The position numbers were made by a program, and so were the translations under genes. The notes beneath the pieces were generated by a model. That model ran no database searches and was not told the DNA's origin. It was given only the letters and a program-made list of their open reading frames with translations. Of a DNA stretch of 8,657 nucleotides, positions 1-5,996 are shown one piece after another (position 1 is the first letter of the stretch; each line of letters opens with the position of its first letter). The DNA is from Candidatus Sumerlaeota bacterium (GTDB lineage: Bacteria > CG03 > SLGR01): positions 1-8,657 of the forward strand of contig SLGR01000087.1 of the NCBI GenBank assembly GCA_007136585.1, read 5' to 3'.

Positions 1-395
1 CTGTTTCCTACAGTTATTACCGGAACCTCGGGAACAGAAAGACTCCCCTCGGCGTCTTCAAATCTTACACTATCAGCGAAAGCCGCAAGGGCCAGGGCGT
101 TAGGAGCGTGACCGTGAGCAACAGCCCGGTGCGGAGTATTTAAATATATGTTCCTGTGAACAACCGCTTCAACCGAGGCTTTCCCGGAAGAATCGGAATA
201 AGAGTATATCCTGCCTCGGGGTTCAAGGGGGACTTCCACTATATCGTTAAACTTCAGATCCCCCAGGAATGAGCCGGAAGCGGTTATATACATAGTATCT
301 GAAGAGCGCATGCTTAAATTACCCGCCGAGAGGGATACCAGGCCCTGCCGGAAAAGCAGCTCCCCCAACCTGCGGAACCGGCTGTACTGATACAA
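1..395 (-). CDS. Class II aldolase/adducin-family protein, 3' end cut by window edge
   Basis: Seen: an open frame from a TTG start at 395-393 runs off the left edge, giving 131 residues. GGAGG (405-409) sits 9 bases before the TTG, inside the last codons of the kinase gene; only 2 bases separate that gene's TAG from this start. Class II aldolase landmarks appear in order: SAGNLS (23-28), ITASG (37-41, phosphate-binding type), catalytic-type Glu76 in KASVEAVVH, and the zinc motif AHGHAP with His94 and His96. The third zinc His lies beyond the edge. Family: zinc-dependent cytoplasmic enzymes that cleave or decarboxylate sugar phosphates (FucA, AraD, OtnC, MtnB). Inference: the DUF1537 kinase beside it favours an OtnC-like 3-oxo-tetronate 4-phosphate decarboxylase or a related aldolase acting on the kinase product. 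A FucA-like or deoxysugar-salvage aldolase remains possible. The family is secure; the substrate is not. Confidence 0.85.
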   Translation of the reverse strand, partial: MYQYSRFRRLGELLFRQGLVSLSAGNLSMRSSDTMYITASGSFLGDLKFNDIVEVPLEPRGRIYSYSDSSGKASVEAVVHRNIYLNTPHRAVAHGHAPNALALAAFADSVRFEDAEGSLSVPEVPVITVGN

Positions 396-409
396 CCCTA
401 CCGGCCTCC
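393..409 (-). promoter_or_regulatory. Ribosome binding site and TTG start of the class II aldolase gene
   Basis: GGAGG (405-409) lies in the Gly-Gly codons that end the upstream kinase gene. It is followed after 9 bases by TTG (393-395), and the kinase stop TAG (398-400) falls between them. This spacing decides the start and suggests that translation of the two genes is coupled. Confidence 0.7.
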
Positions 410-1456
410 GAGGACTCCGGCCAGGGTAAGAAAGGACTCCGGGTCCCCGTATCCTCCGGGTTTAAGAATAAAGAAAAAATCGCCCGAGGATACCAGGGCT
501 GACCCTGGGGCTGCCGATTTAATCACGCTGAGAGTATTTACACCCAGGGAACCCAGAAATTCCCGGGCCGTATCTCCCCCGCAGAGAACCGCTCTCCGGA
601 ACTCTCCCGCCTCAAAAATTTTTTCGCCCATTTTTACCAGCTTTTTCAGGGCGGAGGAAGACTCTTCCTCGGGGGTCTTAATGAGAATATCCCCGGAGAG
701 TTCATTTTTATTAAAATCCCCTCCGGAGATAATAATCTTTTTCCCGTTCTCCTCCCATAGCCGGACCTGTTTAAGCGAGACAGGGTTCATACTCCCGCAG
801 AGCAGAAGCACAGGGCCCGGCTGAAGCAGGAGCGGTGGTGTTTTCCGGGGCGAGGATAGCCAGGCGCCTGCAAGTTTTCCCGCCCAGGCTGAGGCGCCGG
901 CAAAACAGCAGACAGGGTTCTCTTCCGCAAGTCGCTCAAGATCCCCATCGGTTGAAGCGTTCAGCACCTTTACTTTTTCATAGTTTTTCATCTGCCCGGA
1001 AAGTATCTCTTCAAGCCCCGAACCCGTACCGGGAGATTTTATATCCGGAGAATACTCCGTTTCCCTGATCTCCCTGCCCCAGAGATACTGCACATTATTC
1101 ACCGTTGTCCTGCCCATCTGCGGGAAGGCGGCGCAGAGAGGCAGGGCATCCAGTTCAAGTTCTTCTATCAGAGCATCAAGTTCAGCTCCAATATTCCCCC
1201 TCAGGGTAGAATCAATTTTTTTATAATAGTACCCGGCTTTCCACTCCTTTAAAACGCCAACGGCTTTTCGCACAAGCCGCGCGGCGCGGGAAGATGAGTA
1301 TCCGCGAGAGTTAGTGCTTATAATCCAGACTTCCGTATCGGAAGGTATTTCCTCAATATTATCAACATCCGCCGAGACCGTGACCTTCATCCCCCTGTCG
1401 GCGAACTGAACCCCGGTATCACCCGCCCCGGTAAGGTCGTCCGATATAACCCCCAC
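398..1456 (-). CDS. Four-carbon acid sugar kinase family protein (DUF1537), OtnK/DtnK-like
   Basis: Family role: ATP-dependent cytoplasmic kinases that phosphorylate four-carbon acids such as 3-oxo-tetronates, D-threonate or D-erythronate. Seen: the N-terminal signature DDLTGAGDT (6-14); KKIDSTLRGN (79-88), a conserved substrate-side motif; AFPQMGRT (110-117); a glycine-rich start of the C-terminal nucleotide domain, LCGSMNPVS (219-227); GGDTA (293-297); and a closing KPGGYGDPES (332-341). Both domains are therefore present, though 352 residues is short against the usual 400 or more. The start is GTG, 20 bases after the metG stop, with a weak AAAGAG upstream. The frame stays open upstream to a TAA near the end of metG but holds no ATG, GTG or TTG, so this start is the best available; family members often have a few more residues before the GVI-DD motif. 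Inference: the aldolase-family gene 2 bases downstream probably uses its product. Exact substrate unknown. Confidence 0.88.
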   Translation of the reverse strand: MGVISDDLTGAGDTGVQFADRGMKVTVSADVDNIEEIPSDTEVWIISTNSRGYSSSRAARLVRKAVGVLKEWKAGYYYKKIDSTLRGNIGAELDALIEELELDALPLCAAFPQMGRTTVNNVQYLWGREIRETEYSPDIKSPGTGSGLEEILSGQMKNYEKVKVLNASTDGDLERLAEENPVCCFAGASAWAGKLAGAWLSSPRKTPPLLLQPGPVLLLCGSMNPVSLKQVRLWEENGKKIIISGGDFNKNELSGDILIKTPEEESSSALKKLVKMGEKIFEAGEFRRAVLCGGDTAREFLGSLGVNTLSVIKSAAPGSALVSSGDFFFILKPGGYGDPESFLTLAGVLGGR

Positions 1457-1462
1457 GCGGGG
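1451..1462 (-). other. Short GC hairpin across the GTG start of the sugar-acid kinase gene
   Basis: On the coding strand the start region reads CCCC-GCGT-GGGG. The GTG start (1456-1454) has its first two bases in the loop and its third base in the stem. A four-pair all-GC stem at the start codon could dampen initiation. It is short and may be chance. Confidence 0.3.
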
Positions 1463-1476
1463 AGATAATCTCTTTA

Positions 1477-2967
1477 CTATTTCTTCGGAAATAACGGGTC
1501 TCCTTTTTTAATATTCCCGAACCGGCCCGCATCGCCCCAGCGGCGGATCCCGAGACCGGGTTCCTCAATCCCAAGCTGACGGTTCATCTCCGCGGAAGCT
1601 CCGGGCATAAACGGATAGATAAGACTGGCAACGCACCCCAGAGTCTCGTAAAGGGATGTAAGTACCTGAGAAAGACGCTCTGTATCGGATTTAGCCAGAT
1701 TCCAGGGGGCGGACCTTTCCACGTATACGTTCGCGGATTTAACTATTTCCCAGATTCTATCAAGAACCGAGCTGAACCTCAGCTCCCCGTAAAGCTCCTC
1801 CAGGTCACCGGAGATGTCTTCGGAGAGTTTCTCAAACCCGTCAGGGCGCGAGGGATCGTATGAGGGAGAGTATTTACTTATCATACTGAGAACCCGGCTT
1901 AGAAGGTTCCCAAGATCGTTGGCAAGATCGGTTTCGTAGCGGGAAATAAACTGCTCCTCGGAAAAATTTCCGTCCATACCGAAACTTACCTGTCTCAGGA
2001 GAAAATACCTGAACGCGTTTACACCCCATTGCTCTACAAGGTCCAGGGGAGCTATTACGTTACCCCGGGATTTACTCATCTTTTCCCCGGTAATCGTCCA
2101 CCAGCCGTGCGCGAATATCTTCCGTGGAAGGGGCAGTCCCAACCCCATAAGCATTGTTGACCAGTAAACGGAATGAGTAGTAAGGATATCCTTTCCTATC
2201 AAGTGACACGTAGCCGGCCACCAATTTACCCCCGGAGGGGCTATATACCCTGTTGCCGAGTAGTAATTTATAAGCGCGTCAAACCATACATAAGTAACAT
2301 AATTCTCGTCAAAAGGCAGAGGTATCCCCCAGGATAGACGGCTTTTCGGCCTTGATATGCAGAGATCATCCAGCCTGTTGTTCTTTAAAAACCCCAGGAC
2401 CTCATTCCTTCTTATATCCGGCTTTATATACCCGGGGTTACTGTTAATGTATTCTATGAGCTTCTCCTGGTAGGCAGACATCAGGAAGAAATAGTTATCC
2501 TCCCGGATCCTCTCAACCTCCCGCCCGCACTCCGGGCATTTTCCTTCTTCAAGATCCTTCTCCCTCCAGAACCTTTCGTCCGGAACACAGTACCACCCCG
2601 TATAGGACCGTTTTTCTATCTCCCCTTTCTCGTAAAGTTTATTCAGCAGGCTCCTGACCGTTTCCTTATGCTCTTCATCCGTAGTCCTTATAAAACCGTC
2701 GTTGCTTATATCAAGTTTTACCCATAAATCCTTAAACTTCCCCACCATCTCATCTGTATGTTCCCTGGGGGAGATACCTCTTGCGTCTGCGGCGTCCTGA
2801 ATCTTCTGCCCGTGCTCGTCAGTACCTGTAAGGAAAAAAACCTTTTTCCCGCTTTGCCGGCAGTAACGCGCAAGAGTATCTGCGGCGATCTGAGTATAGG
2901 CGTGCCCTATATGCGGTTCCGCGTTAACATAGTAAAGAGGTGTAGTTATATACGCTATTTCATCCAT
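1477..2967 (-). CDS. metG: Methionyl-tRNA synthetase
   Basis: Charges tRNA-Met with methionine (class I aminoacyl-tRNA synthetase, cytoplasm). Seen: the ATP-binding HIGH motif at 19-22, LTGTDEHGQK (46-55), a CP/zinc-knuckle region at about 120-150, VTYVWFDALINYY (224-236), HLIGKDI (255-261), and KMSKS at 296-300, followed by the helical anticodon-binding domain. The protein ends at 496 residues, so it lacks the C-terminal EMAP/Trbp111-type tRNA-binding domain found in longer bacterial forms. In the zinc knuckle, Cys127, Cys144 and Cys147 are present, but the position expected for the second Cys is Asp130. The ATG start overlaps the 3' end of the ricT-like gene by 13 bases, and AGG (2976-2978) lies 8 bases upstream inside that gene, so the two are probably co-translated. 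Identification is firm. Confidence 0.97.
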   Translation of the reverse strand: MDEIAYITTPLYYVNAEPHIGHAYTQIAADTLARYCRQSGKKVFFLTGTDEHGQKIQDAADARGISPREHTDEMVGKFKDLWVKLDISNDGFIRTTDEEHKETVRSLLNKLYEKGEIEKRSYTGWYCVPDERFWREKDLEEGKCPECGREVERIREDNYFFLMSAYQEKLIEYINSNPGYIKPDIRRNEVLGFLKNNRLDDLCISRPKSRLSWGIPLPFDENYVTYVWFDALINYYSATGYIAPPGVNWWPATCHLIGKDILTTHSVYWSTMLMGLGLPLPRKIFAHGWWTITGEKMSKSRGNVIAPLDLVEQWGVNAFRYFLLRQVSFGMDGNFSEEQFISRYETDLANDLGNLLSRVLSMISKYSPSYDPSRPDGFEKLSEDISGDLEELYGELRFSSVLDRIWEIVKSANVYVERSAPWNLAKSDTERLSQVLTSLYETLGCVASLIYPFMPGASAEMNRQLGIEEPGLGIRRWGDAGRFGNIKKGDPLFPKK

Positions 2968-3785
2968 TTCTTTAACCTGTCCTTCATTCCAGAGCTTAAC
3001 TCCTCAACCCTGAACTGACTGACCAGTCCGCTCTTCAGCCTCACAGAAACGCTTCTGTTAACGTGGTTTATGTCCACAACCTCTCCGCGCCCGTCGGGTG
3101 TAAGAACTTTTTTACCCGGAGCCGGCATTTTTCTATGAGTCTCCTCATAATACGTGTTCTCAAACCTGAGGCAGCACATAAGCCTTCCGCAGCATCCTGA
3201 TATGTTCTCAGGATTGAGAGAAAGCTGCTGGTTCCTGGCCATATCAATATTTACGGTTTCCATTGCCTTTAAAAACTCCCGGCAGCATACGACCCTTCCG
3301 CATAACCCTATACCCCCTTTCAGGGCAGTCTCGTCCCTGACCCCGATCTGAACCATCTGGACCCTTATTTTCAGCCGGCTCCCGAGTTTTTTTATAAGAT
3401 CCCTGAAATCCACCCTTTCAGGGGCGGTATAGTATACGAAAAGTTTCTGGCGGTCATAAGTATAGGAAACCCGGGCAAGGCTCATATTGAGGCTTGATGA
3501 TTCTATCTCCGCCTCAACCTCAGGGCGGATCTTCTCGGAAAGCTTTATATTCTCTTCCAGGACGCGGTAATCGTCCCTGTTCAGCTTCCTTATGATCTTC
3601 ATTTCCGGAGCTTCCTTTTTCTCCGGACCCTCCGGGGTTTTATCAACGCTTCTGACGGTCCCGGTCTCAAGGCCGCTCCGGGTTGCTATAAGAACCCTGT
3701 CTCCGGGCCTTACCGCGGACCGGCCGGGCCTTACCCGGTATTTCTCCCTGAACTCCCTCAGTTCTACTGTTGCGGTTTCCATCAT
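2955..3785 (-). CDS. ricT: PSP1 domain protein, RicT (YaaT) family
   Basis: Family: PSP1/YaaT proteins. In Bacillus subtilis RicT joins RicA and RicF in an iron-sulfur complex that promotes RNase Y-dependent mRNA processing; many other bacteria carry RicT alone. Seen: 276 residues, a basic N-terminus with a conserved RPGDRVLI-like segment (about 26-33), the core PSP1 fold, and the diagnostic cysteine clusters GLCGRVVCC (Cys162, 167, 168) and SGCCGRLMCC (Cys198, 199, 204, 205), which fit Fe-S ligation. It starts with two consecutive ATG codons (3785-3780) after a 12-base gap from holB. The upstream sequence is AT-rich with only a weak AAAAGA, so either ATG could be used. The neighbours holB, tmk and metG match the family's common genomic context. 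No RicA or RicF partner is in this window. Family is secure; a role in RNA processing in this organism is inferred. Confidence 0.9.
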   Translation of the reverse strand: MMETATVELREFREKYRVRPGRSAVRPGDRVLIATRSGLETGTVRSVDKTPEGPEKKEAPEMKIIRKLNRDDYRVLEENIKLSEKIRPEVEAEIESSSLNMSLARVSYTYDRQKLFVYYTAPERVDFRDLIKKLGSRLKIRVQMVQIGVRDETALKGGIGLCGRVVCCREFLKAMETVNIDMARNQQLSLNPENISGCCGRLMCCLRFENTYYEETHRKMPAPGKKVLTPDGRGEVVDINHVNRSVSVRLKSGLVSQFRVEELSSGMKDRLKKWMK

Positions 3786-3797
3786 TCTTTTAAGATA

Positions 3798-4790
3798 TTA
3801 ATTTACCTGTCCTAAATCAACAGCTCCGAGCTTGAGAAACATATCAGATACCACGAGGTCGGCGTTGGCGTTTTTCCTCAGATCCCTTAACGCGTCTTCT
3901 ATTATTATGACGCGCCGGCAATTCTCTTCCCCGGGAGATTTTCTGAAAGACGCAGCCTCAATTTCAAGCAGCATCATCATTTTCTCTTCCAGGTCCGGCT
4001 CATCCGGGTCTTTACAGGATATCCAGTCTGAAACCTCACTGAAAAAATCCTCCGGGGGAACGTTGCTCAGAAGCACCTTCCGGGCGTTAACATACCGGGT
4101 AAGTCGCCCCGGGGAACCTGATGCGGCCTCAACGGCCTCCGGAGCTGAACGGGCCCGGGGAAGCCTTTCTTCAATAAACCTCCCCATATCGGAGCGATTG
4201 AGAGGCAGAAACTCAACTCTCTGACACCTTGACCTTATCGTAGGAAGGAGAGAAACCTCACGGTTTGTAACAAGTATGAAATAAGTAGCGGGAGGAGGCT
4301 CTTCAAGCACCTTGAGCATTGATTGCATGGCGGGAAGACTTGCATCTGCGGTATCATCAAAGATAAATACTTTTTTTCCGTCACGGTAACCCTTCAGAGA
4401 AGCAAGCCTTATAACTTCCTGAACCTGTTTTATACTGAGTTTTACGGTTCTTTTTTCCCCGTCACTACTGCTGGGTACGAGGTTTTTTATAAGAACTCCC
4501 CCGGAAGGGGTCTCTATTTTTATCTCTTCTTCTTTTTTCAGTGAACCCACAAAACTCACAAGGGGCTGATTCCCGCAGGCAAGACGGGTGCAGGAAGCGC
4601 ATTTCCCGCAGGGTTCACCCTCCGCGGGTTCCAGGCAGTTCAGGGATGCTGCTACAGCGCAGGCGCAGAGCCTCTTGCCTGTACCTTCCGGACCCGTAAA
4701 AAGCATGGCGTGGGGAAGACGCCCGTTAATGACCATGCTTTTCAGCATATCAACGTTTTCCTTATGGCCTATAATATCTGAGAATTTCAA
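3798..4790 (-). CDS. holB: DNA polymerase III delta' subunit (clamp-loader ATPase-fold protein)
   Basis: Delta' is the stator of the clamp loader that places the beta sliding clamp on DNA during replication. Seen: 330 residues of AAA+ fold with a Walker A-like GPEGTGK (33-39), a zinc-binding set Cys52, Cys61, Cys64 and Cys67, a Walker B-like VFIFDDTADA (141-150), LKVLEEPP (159-166), and the SRC motif Ser187-Arg188-Cys189. The intact P-loop lysine resembles tau/gamma, but length, the lack of a long C-terminal region and the position beside tmk favour delta'. Residues about 76-117, between the zinc module and the helix that normally follows, are longer than usual and contain an acidic/lysine-rich insert. 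The start is TTG in a TTGA overlap with the tmk stop, with no strong ribosome binding site, so translation probably depends on tmk. An alternative upstream start is not supported. Confidence 0.93.
   Translation of the reverse strand: MKFSDIIGHKENVDMLKSMVINGRLPHAMLFTGPEGTGKRLCACAVAASLNCLEPAEGEPCGKCASCTRLACGNQPLVSFVGSLKKEEEIKIETPSGGVLIKNLVPSSSDGEKRTVKLSIKQVQEVIRLASLKGYRDGKKVFIFDDTADASLPAMQSMLKVLEEPPPATYFILVTNREVSLLPTIRSRCQRVEFLPLNRSDMGRFIEERLPRARSAPEAVEAASGSPGRLTRYVNARKVLLSNVPPEDFFSEVSDWISCKDPDEPDLEEKMMMLLEIEAASFRKSPGEENCRRVIIIEDALRDLRKNANADLVVSDMFLKLGAVDLGQVN
4787..4790 (-). promoter_or_regulatory. TTGA stop/start overlap between tmk and holB
   Basis: The holB start TTG (4790-4788) shares two bases with the tmk stop TGA (4789-4787). 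There is no clear purine-rich ribosome binding site just upstream, which points to termination-reinitiation. Confidence 0.75.
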
Positions 4791-5413
4791 AACAATTGTC
4801 GGGATTCAAACAGGGCGATAATATCCGAAGTAATGGTATCAGCGTCCCGGGAGGCGTCTACAATCTCAATATACGGGTCCAGGGAGGCAAGTTCTATATA
4901 CCCTGACCTGACCCTTCTGTGAAATTCTATATCTTCGGATTCAAGCCGGTCAAAGGTCCTTTCCGAAGATGCTACCCTTTCCAGGCCTTTCTCCGGTTCA
5001 ATATCAAGTATTACTGTAAGGTCCGGTGATACCCCGGCGGTAGCTATTGCGTTAAGCTCTCTTATAAGTTTAATATCAAGCTGGCGCCCGTATCCCTGGT
5101 AAGCCAGACTGGCGTGAGTATACCGCTCGCATATAACGTGGTCACCCCGTTCAAGAGCGGGTTTTATAAGCTCCTCCGTGTGCTGGGCGCGACAGGCCGC
5201 GTATAAAAGCAGTTCGGTCCTGGGATTTATCTTCCCCCCGGGTTTCAGGAGTATCTCGCGCAGTTCCTCGGATATACTCACACCTCCGGGCTCCCTGGTC
5301 CTCACGGCATTAATCCCCTTTTCCCGCAAAACCCCGGTTATTACCCCGGCCTGGGTGGACTTTCCGGAACCTTCAGGGCCCTCAAAAGTTATGAATTTTC
5401 CTGCCGGTATCAA
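4787..5413 (-). CDS. tmk: Thymidylate kinase (dTMP kinase)
   Basis: Phosphorylates dTMP to dTDP with ATP, an essential step toward dTTP in the cytoplasm. Seen: 208 residues, the normal family length; P-loop GPEGSGKST (12-20); TREPGG (39-44), which contacts substrate; the ERYTHASLAYQG stretch (96-107), equivalent to the usual DRY/F...AYQG motif with Glu in place of Asp; and a LID region with FDRLESED (154-161) and RRVRSGY (166-172). The start is TTG in a TTGA overlap with the prepilin gene stop. A purine-rich GGAAGGGAAG lies just upstream, inside the end of that gene. holB follows with the same kind of overlap, so the three proteins are probably made from one message. Identification is firm. 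Confidence 0.96.
   Translation of the reverse strand: MIPAGKFITFEGPEGSGKSTQAGVITGVLREKGINAVRTREPGGVSISEELREILLKPGGKINPRTELLLYAACRAQHTEELIKPALERGDHVICERYTHASLAYQGYGRQLDIKLIRELNAIATAGVSPDLTVILDIEPEKGLERVASSERTFDRLESEDIEFHRRVRSGYIELASLDPYIEIVDASRDADTITSDIIALFESRQLF
5410..5413 (-). promoter_or_regulatory. TTGA stop/start overlap between the prepilin gene and tmk
   Basis: The tmk start TTG (5413-5411) shares two bases with the prepilin-like gene's stop TGA (5412-5410). A purine-rich GGAAGGGAAG a few bases upstream can serve as the ribosome binding site. Confidence 0.75.
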
Positions 5414-5913
5414 TCCGCTTCCCTTCCGCCCCGGAGCATTATTCTCTTATCCAGTCTAAGATCATCCCTGTCCGAACCCTGGTCAACCGCAAGGGAGAGG
5501 TTCACGTGCGGATGCACACCTGCGGACCCCGGCACATACTCGGCAGTAAACTCCGTAACCCCGGAAGTAACCAGGGTGGTTGTGCTGCCCCTCATATACC
5601 TCTTTAAAGCGGAACCGTCCGAAAAATAACCCACAGTGCGCCCTTCCGGCCATTCATCCTCTTCCCTGTCCACTTCAAAATATATGGAAGAGCCGTCAGC
5701 AGATACCGTATTCTCCCGGGCCTGCCTAAGGTAAGTGCTTATCTCGTTGAAAGCCGTTCGCGAATCACCCGATGCGCGGGAGAGGGTTCTGGAGCCGCGC
5801 CACAGGTCAAATGTATTGCGGAAAAACCTGGTCCCCCCCGCCCCGAGAACCGCCAGCAGCGCCACAACGATCATTATTTCAATAAGAGTGACCCCTCTTT
5901 TATTTTTTCTCAT
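5410..5913 (-). CDS. Prepilin-type N-terminal cleavage/methylation domain protein (type IV pilin-like or pseudopilin)
   Basis: Seen: from the ATG at 5913 the product is 167 residues beginning MRKNKRG, then VTLIE and a hydrophobic helix of about 20 residues (IMIVVALLAVLGAGG). This is a textbook type III signal: PilD-type peptidase would cut after Gly7, leaving Val+1 and the conserved Glu+5. The rest is a polar globular domain rich in Ser/Thr with predicted beta character, like minor pilins or GspH/I/J-type pseudopilins. I chose the start at 5913 because GGAGG (5925-5929) lies 11 bases upstream; the longer frame from 5946 would put this site inside the gene and add 11 residues before the signal. 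Inference: a membrane-anchored component of a type IV pilus or type II secretion-like filament. No other pilus or secretion genes are in the window, so which machine it serves is unknown. It overlaps tmk by 4 bases. Confidence 0.88.
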   Translation of the reverse strand: MRKNKRGVTLIEIMIVVALLAVLGAGGTRFFRNTFDLWRGSRTLSRASGDSRTAFNEISTYLRQARENTVSADGSSIYFEVDREEDEWPEGRTVGYFSDGSALKRYMRGSTTTLVTSGVTEFTAEYVPGSAGVHPHVNLSLAVDQGSDRDDLRLDKRIMLRGGREAD

Positions 5914-5929
5914 ACGGGGAAAAACCTCC
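5911..5929 (-). promoter_or_regulatory. Ribosome binding site that sets the prepilin-gene start
   Basis: GGAGG at 5925-5929 is followed after 11 bases by ATG at 5913-5911. This supports the internal methionine, which directly precedes the basic signal MRKNKRG, as the true start. Confidence 0.7.
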
Positions 5930-5996
5930 AAATTGATAAATACCATATAAATTCAAGCGCAGCATTCTCATTCCTGTTTTTTAATAAGTTATAAAG
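5914..5996 (-). promoter_or_regulatory. AT-rich 83-base gap, possible promoter/leader of the tmk-metG gene run
   Basis: This is the only sizeable gap in the window and is markedly more AT-rich than the genes around it. It holds TATATG-like and TTGAAT-like hexamers, but I could not find a well-spaced -35/-10 pair, nor a GC hairpin with a T-tract that would end the upstream transcript. A promoter here is plausible from position and composition only. Confidence 0.3.

Noticed and set aside
1-395. A PdxA-type dehydrogenase after the DUF1537 kinase, a frequent neighbour
   Set aside because: The translated frame shows SAGNLS, ITASG, Glu76 and AHGHAP, which are class II aldolase motifs rather than PdxA motifs.
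398-1456. The short kinase as a truncated pseudogene
   Set aside because: Both the N-terminal DDLTGAGDT and the C-terminal GGDTA/KPGGYGD motifs are present and in frame, so it is compact rather than broken.
5914-5946. Longer prepilin start at the ATG at 5946
   Set aside because: It would add 11 residues ahead of the type III signal and place the strong GGAGG inside the gene; the ATG at 5913 has better spacing and a normal signal sequence.
5914-5996. Rho-independent terminator or riboswitch in the 83-base gap
   Set aside because: No GC-rich stem followed by a T-tract on the coding strand, and too short and AT-rich to recognise a riboswitch fold.
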